A DNA stretch of 64,000 nt from Diabrotica undecimpunctata (taxonomy: Eukaryota > Arthropoda > Insecta > Coleoptera > Chrysomelidae): the NCBI RefSeq assembly GCF_040954645.1, contig NC_092812.1, positions 3,162,001-3,226,000 of the forward strand, given 5' to 3'. Each line of letters starts with the position of its first letter. Positions within the stretch are counted from its first letter, which is position 1. Position numbers and translations under genes: made by a program. Positions 1 through 14,689 of this stretch are shown here, one piece after another. The notes beneath the pieces are model-generated. The model was given only the letters and a program-made list of their open reading frames with translations, was not told the origin of the DNA and ran no database searches.

Positions 1-120
1 GTACGAGATAAGGGCCGATAAGAATTGGGAGAAAAAAACCACATGCAAAAAATATTGGCAATAAAGTTAGCATATAGAGTATAGTACAGGCAATTATTTT
101 AAAAATAGTTTTATATGTTA

Positions 121-2496
121 ATTTTAGGAATTTTAAAATTATCCACTTCAATTGTTGAGTAGTGTAGTTTTTGGTTAATACCGTTAGCAGAAAGATGTAG
201 AAATTACACAGCTTTCTCAATCGATGGTATTGTATACCGATTTAAAGTAGTACCTTTTGGATTACAAAGTGCGTGTGCAGCATTGGTAAGAGCTCTCCAT
301 ACAATATTAAATAAATATGAAGATTTCATAGTGCACTACATCGACAACTTACTCATTTTTTCACCAGATAAATCAAGTCATTTGGAACACATAAAGATTA
401 TTTTGGGAGAATTGGACAAGGCCGGATTAAAACTGAATATTGAAAAATGTCAATTTTTTCAAAAAGAAGTGATATATTTGGGATTTAAATTGGACACACA
501 AACAGTTAGTTTAGCCGAGGACCGGGTAAAACTCATAGATGAATACCCAAGACCAACGAATTTAAAAACATTGAGAGGTTTTCTCGGGACGATCAACTAT
601 TTTAAAAAACTAATTCCTGATTTAAGCCAGAAGGAAATTCCTCTGATCAAATTATTGAAGAAGGGTGTTAAATGGAATTGGTAAGAAGAACAAGAGAAAG
701 CTTTTCAAATTTTAAAAGAGGAATTCTCGAAAGGAACGAAAATATATCATCCCATGTACAATTTGCCTTTCATACTACGAACTGATGCATCCATACAAAA
801 ATTTGCGGGAGTTTTGTCGCAAATACAAAACAATCAAGAAGTGTCGATTTGTTTTATTTCCCGGGTGACAAAAACACACGAAAGAAAATACAGTGTGACT
901 GAACTAGAGTTTGCTAGCGTACTTTTTTGTGTAAATAAGTTAAGATTTTACCTGTTGGGAGCAAAATTCACAATCGAAACTGATCATGCAGCTTTGGTAC
1001 ATATAATGAAAAATCGTCTGGTTAACAATCGTATACATAGAGGCATTTTGTTACTACAGGAGTATGACTTTGAGTTTCGATATATAAAAGAAAAAGACAA
1101 CATTATAGCCGACGCTCTCACAAGGGATGAAGACTCGGGGAAAAAGGAAGTGATTGCTTTTCATGTAGGACTGAACATTTTGACACAAGAGGAAGGTGTA
1201 TTTTCGTTAAACGAAATTAGAACAAATCAAGAAGACCCGGAAGAAAGAGAAAAAAGAAGTGCGGAGAGTGAAAACGGTATATTTTTCAAACGAATTGATG
1301 GAAAGGAACTATACGTGATAACACAGACATTGGCAGAAAGGATCATACAGAAATTACACGAGGACAATGGACATATCGGCAGCAGGAAGGTTTGGCTGGT
1401 TTTTCGCGAAAACTATATATGCCGAAAAGATTACCGGATTGCAAAAGAAGTTACCCAAAGATGTGAAACATGTCAAAAATATAAAAGCAGAAATTTCCGA
1501 AATGAAAATGTGGCTAAAAATGTTGTATCCCACCAAAAATTAGACATTGTAGCAATAGATATGTTAAGTGATCTGATAATGACCACGCAGAGGAACAAAC
1601 ATATTTTGGTGATGATAGATATTTTTTCGAAATATGTAAAGCTATACACATGCCGTACGACAAAGGGGGAAGAAATTATGAGAAAGATAGACAATTTTAT
1701 AGCCACCGTAGGAACACCAAGGAAAATTCTTTTAGACAATGCTACGTATTTCCGGAGTGACCGATTCAAGAGACAGTTGCAAGACAGGGGAATAGGGACA
1801 AATTTTGTCAGTATCCGACATCCTAAAAGTAATCCGTCAGAACGTTTTATACAAGAGACTACAAAATTCCTCCGCATTGCTGCCATTGGACAACATCGAC
1901 GATGGGATTGGAAAGTGGCAGAAATCGAAAACTACTTGAACACCACTCCAAGTACGGTGACAAAAGAGACGCCGGAATATGTCATGAAGGGTATTATGCC
2001 AGTACGGCCATGGGAAGAACCGGAGCAGAGAAAGTATCAAATAGTATTGGAAACTGTTCGAAGGAGGCTGCAGCGCAGTAATGAAAAATATCTCCAAAGG
2101 CAAATCCAGAATAGAAAACAAAGACCAGTGACTTTCCAGAAGGGAGAAAAGGTGCTTGTAAGGGCGTTACGAATATTAAATCTCACGGGGGACGTGTGTG
2201 CAAAGCTAATGCTTATTTTCGAGGGTCCATACATCATACAAAAGGAAAATGGAATAAACAGCTATGTTCTTAGACATGTAGAATCAGAAAAGATACGAGG
2301 AGTTTACAATATCCAGGATGTGTACAAATACCATGAATAAAAATAAGAGTATAAATTTTAAGATGGAGTAATAAAAATTTAGGATAGGATAAAATGACTA
2401 CAAAAGAAAAATTTTGTGTTGAGAGAAAATAATATTTTTTTTTGGTTCCACTTAAAAAAAAAAAGAAAATTTGTATCTCAAAACAAGGCGGGGATT
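121..2496 (+). mobile_element. Ty3/gypsy-type LTR retrotransposon, 5'-truncated
   Basis: The block holds the 3' half of a Ty3/gypsy-type retrotransposon: part of reverse transcriptase, RNase H and integrase in the order RT-RH-IN, which separates gypsy from copia elements. The leader, gag, protease and first part of RT are missing; bases 1-120 do not read as retroelement. Downstream of the stop there is a purine tract at 2485-2494 (AAGGCGGGGA) directly before TGTT at 2497, as expected where a 3' LTR begins. No 5' LTR is in the window, so the LTR cannot be confirmed by pairing. Confidence 0.85.
163..2340 (+). pseudogene. pol: gypsy pol: reverse transcriptase, RNase H, integrase (broken)
   Basis: Polyprotein that copies the element's RNA and integrates the cDNA. 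One frame runs from 163 to 2340 with a single internal stop (TAA, 682-684) between RT and RNase H. The RT part shows FxVVPFGLQSA followed by HYIDNLLIF: the usual YxDD box reads YIDN, so the second catalytic Asp is Asn. RNase H begins near 775 (LRTDAS) and includes TIETDHAAL. Integrase has an HHCC finger (HEDNGH, then CETC near 1470), then all three core residues: Asp in VAIDML, Asp in LLDNATYF and Glu in NPSERF. A GPY/F module (FEGPYIIQ) lies near the C-terminus. Truncated RT plus stop plus YIDN make it non-functional. Assignment to Ty3/gypsy is secure; the lineage is not. Confidence 0.88.
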
Positions 2497-5190
<2,694 letters not shown>

Positions 5191-5680
5191 AAAATTCCTT
5201 TATAAAAGGTATATTAAAAACCCTATCGGACTACATCACAGAACGTTTTCGGAATTAATATTCCATTATCAGTGCTATCTGGATGTACATATTTTAAGCC
5301 CCTAAATACATGGGTAAAAACTTTTTATCAACAAGTTCATCAACAAACTATCCACAAGTCCTCGTAGATTCTTCGTCTCAGGACTAGCAACCTCCAGTGC
5401 AGTCTTACGTTGCCATGCTATCTAGTCCTGTTGTAACTTAAACATCTTAGTTTATAAAGCTAAATAATCAAAGTAACTCAAAGTTAATTTAACAACACTT
5501 AATGGTTTTTACCCATGTATCTAGTGGCTTAACAGGTTGACTGCCAAGCTGAAAATTCTAATTTTTCCTGTTGCGCCAAAGTAATTTATACTAGAAAGGT
5601 GTATTAAAAACAGTTCGGCACAAACTAAATTTTGTTATAAATTAAAAGAAAAAAATTACGGCCAAAATTTAAAATCGGCT

Positions 5681-5737
5681 AAAATGACCGCTCTGGTGTA
5701 GGCGGACAAAATAACCTGTCTACGCCAGAGCGGTCAT
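5681..5737. promoter_or_regulatory. Left subterminal inverted repeat of piggyBac-like element 1
   Basis: ATGACCGCTCTGG (5684-5696) and its complement (5725-5737) form a hairpin inside the left end. Such motifs are plausible transposase binding sites. The 18 bases at 5681-5698 recur exactly at 34833-34850 in the end of the second piggyBac-like element. Confidence 0.6.
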
Positions 5738-5873
5738 CTGTAGCGGCCACCTCTATCCTTATGCTAAGGTAATAGTTCGCGCGTTTTAGCTAGTTAGTTA
5801 GTGTAGACTATTATTGCAAGGGTGTGGCTCGTTGTTTTTTATTGTGTGTGTACTTGTATTGCAAAACTACATT

Positions 5874-7832
5874 ATGTTTACAAATCGGCGTACTTTACGT
5901 CTATTGAAATTAGCTGGAGAAATGCCTCAAACAGATGGTAATACCTGCATTATTTTATTGTTTTTCTGTAAATATAGGTTAGATTGTTTTATTTCAGAAG
6001 AGTCAGAAACAGATGACGACTTTGGTTCATTTAATTCTACCGATTTATATGTACCCTCAAGTTCGGAAGAAATGGACATATCATCTAATTCAGACGATGA
6101 TGAAAATATTAGTCCAAATAAAAAGAAAATGCGGTTTGATATAAACAAAACCACTGCTACTTGTGAAGCCCAAGCAGGTCAATCAGGTATTGGTAATGGG
6201 GTAAATATCAATCCACTGACAACCGAGCCGCTTAGAGATGTCACCGATATGTCCGACGATGAGTTACTACCAGAAAATAATGAGATTGGAAATGATCCAA
6301 TGGTTGATAGAGGCGATTTTGTGATTGATCAACCAATTAGTAGCCCAGTTCCAACAGAATGGACAAATCCTGTTAGTAATCACCAACAATTCGATTTTAC
6401 TGAGACATGGAGGCTCAACCCAATTTATGCAGCAGCTATTTCTTTAGAACAAGTTTCACCGTCAACCTGTTTTTACGCATTTCTTGATAATGAAATAGTG
6501 GATATGATAGTCAATCAAACCAATTTATATGCAACACAGCAAGTGTTAGGAAATGATGTTTCACTGAATTCGAGATTACACGCCTGGCAACCAACGAATA
6601 AAAAGGAGATGTATCAGTTCATCGGTCTTCTGGGTTACATGGGATTAGTTTAAATGCCTTCACTATCACATTACTGGAGCAGAAAACCCTTATTTCGTAA
6701 TGATATTGCTTCAACTGCTATGAGTCGAAATCGCTTTGAGCTGTTGCTCAGAATGTGGCACTTTTCAAATAATGAAGAACGCGAAGAAGGAGATAGACTG
6801 CACAAAATTCAACCACTTGTCGACCTACTCTTAAGAAAATATCAAGACACATATACTCCAGGAGAAGTATTTTGTATCGATGAAAGTATTGTTCCCTTTC
6901 AAGAAAGATTAGTGATGAAGCAATACATGCCTCAAAAAACTCATAAATATGGTGTTAAAGTATTTAAGTTATGCTGTGGTAAAGGCTATACTTGGAATTT
7001 ACAAATTTATGCTGGCAAAGAAACAGACAGAGGAGCTTCAGTTCCTACCAAAGTCGTGATGAATTTGTCAAGAAACCTCCTGAATGCAGGTCGAACTGCC
7101 ATTACTGATAAATATTACACCAGCCTTGAACTGGCTAATCGTCTACTAGACAACCGTACATATTTGATTGGAACTTTGAGATCAAATCGTAGAGGTAACC
7201 CAAAGGAGGTTTTGGATAAGACATTGAAGAAGGGCGAAACATTTTGAACGAAACGCGATGTTCTTATTTTGTCTACTAAGCACACTGATAGTTGCCAACT
7301 TATTGAACGCCATTCAGGACCCATAAGAAAACCGGATGCTATAATTGATTACAACGCTGGGAAATCATCAATCGATTTGTCAGACCAGATGTCCAGCTAT
7401 AATTCCGCTTTGCGTCGATCATTAAAATGGTATCGTAAAATTGCGATCGAACTTCTGCTAGGTACAACTATTGTAAACGCTTATATAGTATTCAAGACAC
7501 TTTCTAATTCAAACATGACGATTACTAAATTCAGAGAAGAAATTGTATCTGACTTAGTCAAAGGTGGGCCCGTTTATGATCAAGTCGAACAAGCTGAAGA
7601 TGAACCACTGCCACCAGCAACTACAAGAAAGACTTTACGAAATCATACATTGCTAAAAAAAGATGGAATTGCTACTTCTGTAAGGAAATACTGCAGAGGT
7701 TGCTACAAGGAAAAAACTACAGGAGAAATATCTAAAAACAAAGTAAAAAAAGTTACTACATATTGCACAGACTGCCAGGGGTATCCTCATTTTTGTCTGC
7801 CTTGTTTTAATTTCAAACATTTAAAAATGTAA
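5874..7832 (+). pseudogene. piggyBac-like transposase (two in-frame stops)
   Basis: Would cut and paste the element at TTAA sites. The likely start is ATG 5874; an acidic N-terminus follows. A 60-base intron is predicted at 5938-5997 (GTAATA...TTTCAG), which keeps the frame. The frame is then open except for TAA at 6651-6653 (just before the MPSLSHYW block) and TGA at 7245-7247, which looks like a mutated Trp codon. All three DDD catalytic residues are present: FCIDESIVPF, ITDKYYTS and IDLSDQM. The C-terminus has the cysteine-rich finger of the family (CRGC...CTDC...CLPC). Full length for the family (~600 residues) but dead by two stops; the intact triad suggests recent decay. Confidence 0.93.
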
Positions 7833-8000
7833 TGACTTTTAAAACCATGTTATTTTTCAATTATTTCAATAAAAACTTACTTATTTCTATCTAAAATTAT
7901 TGATTTTTTACTTATAATGTACAATTTTTTGTGGTATACACATATAATACATAGCGCATATGTAAGTAAATATATTTACTCACATATCCATACAGGCCAG

Positions 8001-8096
8001 GCGGTCATGTTGCCTATGCATTTTTAACGAAATCGGCGGTCATATACCACTTACAGACACTTTTGTTAAACAATGCACGGCGGACAATATGACCGC
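8001..8096. promoter_or_regulatory. Right subterminal ATGACCGC motif cluster of piggyBac-like element 1
   Basis: Three copies of ATGACCGC or its complement occur at 8001-8008, 8036-8043 and 8089-8096, within 160 bases of the right end. The same octamer is present twice near the left end. Function as transposase sites is inferred. Confidence 0.5.
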
Positions 8097-8268
8097 CATG
8101 GCGTGAGTTACTAGTACTATGAGCGAACATAATGACGACCGCTGTGGCAGTCAACCTGTTAAAACATGTACCTCCAGATAGCACTGATGATGGAATATTA
8201 ATTCCAAAAACGTTCTGTGATATATCCCGATAGGATTTTTAATATTATACCTTTTATAAAGGAATTTT

Positions 8269-8868
8269 AAATAATTTTTTTGTGAAACAATGTATACAGC
8301 CAGCTACAGGAATTTAGGTTCCTTGTGGATTTTAAGTATTCATTTGCTTTTTTCATAGCCTAAGTCGTCTTTTTTTAGTTTCTGTTAAATTCCGAGGCTA
8401 TGCAATCCGATTTTAAGCAAATTTAAAATTAATATGTGTGCTGAGGAGCTAGCCCAGCTTTTCAACCCTCAACCGTAAGGGCCTGGTAATTTTTTCGTCA
8501 AGATATTCTTCCTCTAAAAAGATGGTCTTTTCAACAGCCCAGAGTTTCTTCTACCTTTGGTTTAATTTTAGAGTTTTCCTTCCTCTAGATGGATTGCCTT
8601 CTTTAAGATCAAAAAGCTTTATCTACCTTATTCTGCTTTGCTCCTTTGCTTCGCTTAAAAGCTAGGCTGTCACTTTCGCCATTGACGCCGAACCGAATAT
8701 CTGCTTATACCCCATCACCGCCCTTGTGGTCGTCATTCGTGTCCCTGGACAAGGGACCGTAGGTACTAGTTTTCCGGACCAGTAAGCACCTAGAATCTAC
8801 GGAGAGAAGGAATTTATTTATTTTCACTGAGACTGTCCTTAGTAGTTCCTATCCGCTACCCCTAATAA
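8269..8868. other. Noncoding flank, possible fragment of an RTE-like 5' leader
   Basis: No open frame. Bases ~8690-8790 (with CCCTTGTGGTCGTC, then TCCCTGGACAAGGG) resemble the 5' leader of the RTE-like element near 41390-41460 (GTTGTGGTCTTC, TATCCCTAGGCAGGGG), so part may be a leader fragment. The 12 bases just after it (8869-8880) are the target duplication of the Jockey element. Confidence 0.3.
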
Positions 8869-9095
8869 TAAATTGCTATGTTTTTTTTTTTATTATTATA
8901 ACTAATAAATTAACAATCAGAATAAAACAATGTATTCTATAAGTTAATGTGATGAGTTTAGGTCCTGTCCCTTGGTTCTGGCGTGATGTGGTCCCCTCCA
9001 GTGAGGGAATCACGGGTCTATATTACTGGTCTGTTGGCCAACGTCGCTTTAGTCTTCTGATAACTCGATGTTGAGGTATTGCGGAAATTAATGGA

Positions 9096-11690
9096 TTAAA
9101 GTGTGTTCACTTTTTGAATGTATTGTAATTTCTTTTGCTGGTATACTTCTTTCACTGTTGAGATATTGAGATCCTCATAGATTCTTTGGTTGGTTACGTA
9201 CCAGGGTGCATCAACAATTGCTCTTAAGATTTTTGATTGGCATCTTTCCATAATAGCAATATTAGATTTACTACTACAGCCCCATAACTCTATGCCATAA
9301 GTCCATATTGGTTTGATAACTGTTTTATAAATTAGAATTTTATTATTTCTTGACAGCTTAGAGTTTTTTCCAATTAACCAATTAATTTCTTTTTGTCTTA
9401 GTTGTATTTGTTTTCTTTTTTTGGTGATGTGTTCTTTCCAACACAGGGTTTGGTCCAGGTGTAGCCCTAGGTATTTGGTTGTTTTAGTCCTGGGTATTTC
9501 CTCATTGTTGATATATATTGGTGGTGGTGTTTCTCGTCGTAAAGTAAAAATTACGTGGGTTGACTTGTTTTCATTTATTTTTATTTTCCATTGTTTTAGC
9601 CAGTTTTCATGCTCATACAAATAGTCTTGGAGTTGTTGTGTAGCTATGTTAATGTGTTTGTGACTTGTAAGTGCTACTGTGTCATCTGCAAATGTGCCAA
9701 TTGTTACGTTATGTGATGTTGGTAGATCAGACGTATATAATATATATAATAAAGGTCCCAAGACGCTTCCCTGTGGAATTCCCGCCTTAATGGAATGCGT
9801 TTTGGATATTTCTCCATTTACTTTTGTTCTAAACTGTCAGTTTTCCAAGTATGATGTAAGTATTCGAAAGAATGATGGTAATATTTGTTTAATTTTATAA
9901 AGAAGTCCTTTATGCCAATCCTTCAAAAGCTTGACGTACATCTAGTCATACCATTGGGCAATATTCCTTTTCTTCTAATGCGGAATTGATTTTATGGGTT
10001 ATTCGGGGCATTGCTGGATAGTTGAGTGTTCTCGTCGAAATCCAAACTGATAATCTGGTATCCAATCTGCGCCTGTAAAATCTGGATCTATTCTTTTTAT
10101 TAAAAGTTTTTCTAGTAATTTGGAGATTGTTGATAATAGACTGATAGGTCGATAGGATGAGACTTCACTTGGATCCTTTCCTGGTTTTGGGAATAATAGT
10201 ATTTCTGCAATTTTTAGATTGTTAGGCCAATAATTACATCTTAATATTGCGTTAAATATATATGTAAGGATTACTATACCCTTTTTTGGTAATTCTTTTA
10301 GCATTTTTGGTGTTATTAGGTCAATTCCTGGTGACTTTTTGATATTCAGTCTTAAGATTTCTTCTTTAAGTTCTTTGGGTGTTGTTAATTTTATTGGATT
10401 TACTGATGGTTGTTCTGAGTTTAAATAATTAATAATTTCTTGATCTTCTTCATTGTTGTGTGGTTGGAATACTGTTGCTGAATGTTCAGCAAATAATTCT
10501 GATTTTTCTTTATCGCTTCTTGCCCATTGGTTCTGTGTGTCTGTAGTTTTTCTTACTGGTGGGGATATTGCTTGAGGTTTTAAGGATGATTTGATTGGTT
10601 TCCATATTGAATGGTCGTATCTATTAAGTTGTGTTACATATTTTTTGACTGACTCTTCTCTTACAATTTTTAGTTGTGTTTTTAATTTATTGGTTAAGCG
10701 ATTGTAAAACGTTTTATCCGCTGGGTTCCGACTTTGTTGCCATTTGGCGCTTGCTCTTCTTTTTTCAGCAATGAGCTTTTTAATTTCTAATGGAATATTT
10801 ATTCTTTTCTCGATTTTATTTTTATCTGCATCGTTCGGTGTCGCTTCTTTTGCAGCGTTTTGCAATACAGTTATAAGGTTGTTTGTAGCTGCTTCTATTT
10901 CTGAAGGGCTTTTTAGTCTTACATTTAGTTTAATGTTTTCATCCAGCATTTTTCGGTAAAGGTTCCAATCTGTTCTAGGTCCATGCAGTTTTGGAGTAGG
11001 TTGTTTGTTAATAACGCATGTGCTAATTGTTGCAATAATTGGTGAATGATCTGAAGATAGATCATAACTTGGAACTATGTCCATAAAGGTGTTAGATATT
11101 CCTTTTATGATGCAAAAATCTAAGAGGTCTGGTCTTTTTTTGGGGTCCGTTGGCCAGTACGTTGGTGTTCCTGTTGATAAATATGAGTATTTATTTTCTT
11201 GCATTAAGCTATAGAGCTCTCTCCCCTTTGTTGTTATTAATCTTGATCCCCAGTAAGTGTGTTTACTATTAAAGTCACCAGCTGCGATAAATTTTGGACC
11301 TAGAGTATTGAAGAAGGATCCGAAATCGTTTTTTTTAATATTGTGCTTTGGAGGGCAATATACTGCTGCTATTGTTATTTCGTAAGGTAATGAGCACACT
11401 TTAATTACTGTAGCTTGGATACAGTCTGTTATATAACTTTCCATCATGAAATGTTTAATTGATTGTTTGATCAAGATTGCTGTACCTCCATGGGCTGTCT
11501 TGTCTGGGTGGTTAGTATGGTACGTTAGATAATGAGGTATTTTAAAATACGATTTGTCTGTAAAATGTGTCTCACTTATTAATAATATATCTATAAAATT
11601 TTGTTGTAGAAATATTATCACCTCGTCCTTATGATTCAGCAGGCCATTGGCGTTCCATTCAGCTATTCGTAAAAAGAATTTTATTTGCAT
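9096..11690 (-). pseudogene. Jockey ORF2: endonuclease and reverse transcriptase (broken)
   Basis: Nicks target DNA and primes reverse transcription. From ATG 11690 an open 563-residue stretch reaches 9999. It holds an APE-type endonuclease (AEWNANG, ISETHF, AAGDFNSKH, SSDHSPI) and the first RT blocks (SSYRPISLLSTISKLLEKLL, FGFRREHST). Bases 9762-9998 are damaged by stops and shifts; the LDVRQAFE motif there is in another frame next to a stop. From 9761 to 9096 the frame is open again with FADDTVAL, the catalytic FADD intact, and the LYK..IKPIWTYGIELWG thumb block. The endonuclease looks intact. Confidence 0.9.
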
Positions 11691-13169
11691 ACGAGTTTAC
11701 TTAGCATGTTTATTACCATGCTGTTTTGTTGCAAGATTTGATTAAACATGGCTTTGAATTCTTCTAAAAATTTTATAAGAATAGTGTTTAAATCTTGGTT
11801 ATCTGAAGGAGCAGCAGGATGTTGTCTATTACTCGCTGCATTAGCATAGCTTACATTTGGTCTTACTGTATTGGGTATAAAGTTTCTGTTACGTGCTTGC
11901 GACATATTTTGGTGATGATTATGTAGTTTGTGCTATATTTTTATTTCTATTTAAATTACGATAATATTCGCATCCTTTATAGTTAGCTGGGTGATCTCCT
12001 CCACATAAAGCACAGGTAGCTGGTGTGTTCTTGTTCTTTTTACAGCTGTTTGTACTGTGCTGCCTTCCACATTTCACACAGACATATGGTCTATTGCAAT
12101 ATGTTTTTGAATGGCCATATAATTGACATCTCATACATTGGATGATATTTTTGTTTTTTATGGGTGGTTCAATTTGTATATTGCAGTGTTGTAATTTATG
12201 AATTTTATAAATATCTTGGTTATTGTCTGATGGTTCAAGGTCAACAAAGAACATATTTACCGGCTCTTTTGTAATCCTATGTTTAGCATTAATGATGTTT
12301 CTTACCTTGTGACCCAGTTTTGTCAGTTCTTCTTTGATATCTTCTGTTGCATGTGAATAGTGAAGGTATTTAATTACGACTCTATAGGCCCTTTCTTCCT
12401 TTGGTTGATATTTGTGATGAATAATGTTGTTCTCTTTCATATATCTTGATAATTTTCTGTATATTTCTGGATCGCTACAAATTATTTTGACTGTATTATT
12501 TGCCATAGTCCTGGTTTCGTATTGTTTAGCTTCAGCTATTTCTGTAAATTTTTTCCTCATTTCTGGGAAGTCGCTTACACCGTAAACAAATATTGGTGGT
12601 GGTTTAGGTTTTCTTGGCGCTGTTTCATTTTGATTGGTTTCATTTTCTTGGGTATCCGTTAGTGTATTATATTTGTTCGATAGTGTAATGGTATCATCTT
12701 TTTTGTCTGTTTCTACATTTGATCTGATTTTTCTGCGTTTTGTAGTTTTAACTACTTGCCATGAGTTTTTTGTTGACACATTTGCACTTTCTGGTTCGTC
12801 ATCGCTTGTTGATGACATTCTGTAGTATTGCTGGCTATTTCTGTTATTTATATTGCTGTTGGGTGGCGCGTTTTGTTGATTTATATATTGTTCTTGATTG
12901 GGCGGAAATATCATATTCGTCGAAGAATTGGTGGTTGGTTGATTTATTTGCATATTGTACATACCTGGTGTTTTTGATGAGATTTGTGGATAACCCTGTA
13001 TATTGTTGATTTGTGATTGACCCTGTGTGTTGTTTGGAATCTGAATTTTTGGGTAACAATTCATTTGGTTTGATGGATACTGGATTGGTAATGGCTGGCT
13101 GTTTACATTTTGCATTTGTTGGCTAACTATGTAGTTGTCGAATCCTGGTCCATTCCCCGTTGGAAACAT
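11681..13169 (-). pseudogene. Jockey ORF1, gag-like RNA-binding protein (one frameshift)
   Basis: Would coat the element's RNA. From ATG 13169 a 416-residue frame runs to 11919: a Gln/Asn/Pro-rich N-terminus (~130 residues), a charged middle region, then three cysteine knuckles typical of Jockey gag (CMRCQLYGHSKTYC, CVKCGRQHSTNSC, CALCGGDHPANYKGC). A one-base shift near 11925 throws the frame out; the last ~74 residues (11905-11681, starting MSQARNRN) continue in the neighbouring frame and read as the usual NVSYANAA tail. The end overlaps the ORF2 start by 10 bases. Only one lesion was seen. Confidence 0.88.
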
Positions 13170-13791
13170 TATAAATAAATTACTGAATTGTTTTTAAATT
13201 TAATTTGATGAGTTTATTGTTTTTAAGTCTATTACTAATTGATTGCTTTTTAATCACTTAACATTTACTTATCTGTTCAATTCGATAAAACCGGTCGCAC
13301 GTTGATAACGGAGAACCACCTAACGTCTGCTCGGTTTGGAGTATCGATGTGAACTAAATTGCTATGTTAAATAACATTTTTATGAAAATTTTTAAAAACT
13401 ATTTATTAAAAATGTAGGCCTAATCCAACTATACTTTAACACTCTAAAGATCAAAGGAGCACAACTTTTTTTATAGAAATGGAGTTGCTTCTATATTAAT
13501 TAATGAGTCATAAAACATTATATTCTGTTCGGCTATGCATGTGGTGACATTTGCAAGTAAACATGATGTTACCTTATTGACCCTTTAGTCAACTTAGATA
13601 ATTAATACGATTCACCCTACCCTGTATAGAGATATATTTAAATATTACACCTTACATTTCTATAAATTATAAATAATTAGTAAAATTAAAAATTAGTTTA
13701 GTTAGTTAGTTCTAGTCGAAGTGGAGATGTGTTATATACTTTTGAGATCCAAAAATACCCAATTTTAATTATTACTTATTTGGTTTTTCAG

Positions 13792-13923
13792 GTATAGATA
13801 GAAGATTCGCGTATACCAAACGAGACGTGAAAAACCTTGTCGGGGATCAGGCACTCAGAAAATCAATCATGCCTCCTAAATCTACTTTGGGTCTTTGTAT
13901 GTCTCTTTCTCTGGAAACAAACG
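13792..13923 (+). CDS. Host gene exon A, internal (protein not recognised)
   Basis: A 132-base open exon between a good acceptor (TTGGTTTTTCAG ending 13791) and a strong donor (GTAAGTG from 13924). Read with two bases completing the first codon it gives 43 codons without stop, starting IDRRFAYTKRDVKNL and ending SLSLETN, and leaves one base over. That phase fits the next candidate exon at 35965 exactly. Codon use is more GC-rich than the AT-rich surroundings. It is not part of any transposon seen here. The protein family is not recognised. Earlier exons must lie upstream of the window or before the transposons at its start. Confidence 0.65.
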
Positions 13924-14689
13924 GTAAGTGAAAATGTAATATGCGGTATCAAAGAGATTTTTTAAAATATCTTTTACAATATTTTATTAGGGTTAAAGCT
14001 TTTTTAACATTTTTAAAGATAGTCAATACTTAATCAATCAAAATGTTTCACAACTTTTATAATTTTGAGGTCTATTTAAAATATAAACCGTTTTTAATGA
14101 TTAAAATTTACTGATTACTGAGACCGATTTCATGTAGAATTAGAATTTAGTATTAGCGTAAACAGTACAACTAACTGTCACTCAGGTCAGACTTCAATAG
14201 AAACTGTTTGAAAACGTTTTTATTTATTTTCAACTATTGAAGGAAAGCAGTCCCAAATAATAGAGAAAGAAAAGTATAAATGTAGTTTGTACAAATTAAA
14301 AAAGTTTAAATTTAGAGAAAACTGAAAAATAAGCAAAATAAACAGAGTTCAGAGACAAATTAGTAGATGCTAAAGGTAATCGTGGAACCATAGAAACGTA
14401 GAACAAAATAGAATACCGCAGACACATTCTTTTAAAACTACTAAATTCCGGAACAGAAACAGAAAACAAGCGACTAAGACAAAGTTATAGGTAAGTGAAT
14501 AATGTCATCTGGAAGACAGAAAAAAAGGCAAAAGAAAGGCAGAAAATCATTAGACAAATACATAATACTACTATACAACTAGTCAACAAAGGATATATCA
14601 CATACCAACCAATTGTAAAAAGCAATACAGGCGAAGATATACAATCGCCACAGAAACAAGTTGGTATGAATTTTTCCGTAACTCGCTAA

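Larger units (their letters stand above)
5533..8158 (+). mobile_element. piggyBac-like DNA transposon 1
   Basis: Perfect 14-bp terminal inverted repeats, CAGGTTGACTGCCA at 5533-5546 and its complement at 8145-8158, are flanked on both sides by TTAA (5529-5532 and 8159-8162), the target duplication typical of piggyBac. Length is 2626 bases. Inside is a single transposase frame with two stops. Both ends carry repeated ATGACCGC motifs. It sits in the right arm of the foldback repeat, which reads through again once the element and one TTAA are removed. Confidence 0.95.
5191..8268. repeat. Foldback (long inverted repeat) element, split by a piggyBac-like insertion
   Basis: A left arm (about 5191-5321) is the reverse complement of a right arm that is now in two parts, 5505-5532 and 8163-8268. 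Arms share blocks such as CGTTTTCGGAATTAATATTC and CTTTTATAAAGGAATTTT and are separated by a loop of ~180 bases. Without the insertion the element is about 450 bases. A related single copy lies at 32641-32978. No coding capacity is seen, so it is probably non-autonomous. The family is not one I can name. Confidence 0.8.
8881..13354 (-). mobile_element. Jockey-type non-LTR retrotransposon, near full length
   Basis: Flanked by an exact 12-bp target duplication, TAAATTGCTATG, at 8869-8880 and 13355-13366. On the minus strand it starts at 13354 and ends in a short poly(A) (T run 8881-8891), as target-primed reverse transcription gives. Its 4.47 kb contain ORF1 (gag-like, zinc knuckles) and ORF2 (endonuclease and RT), overlapping by 10 bases. 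Both are broken. Confidence 0.95.

Noticed and set aside
12844..13059. Minus-strand frame rich in Asn and Ser
   Set aside because: A shadow of Jockey ORF1 in another frame.
14495..14689. 64-residue plus-strand frame
   Set aside because: No motif; probably decayed non-LTR sequence ahead of the recognisable 3' scrap.
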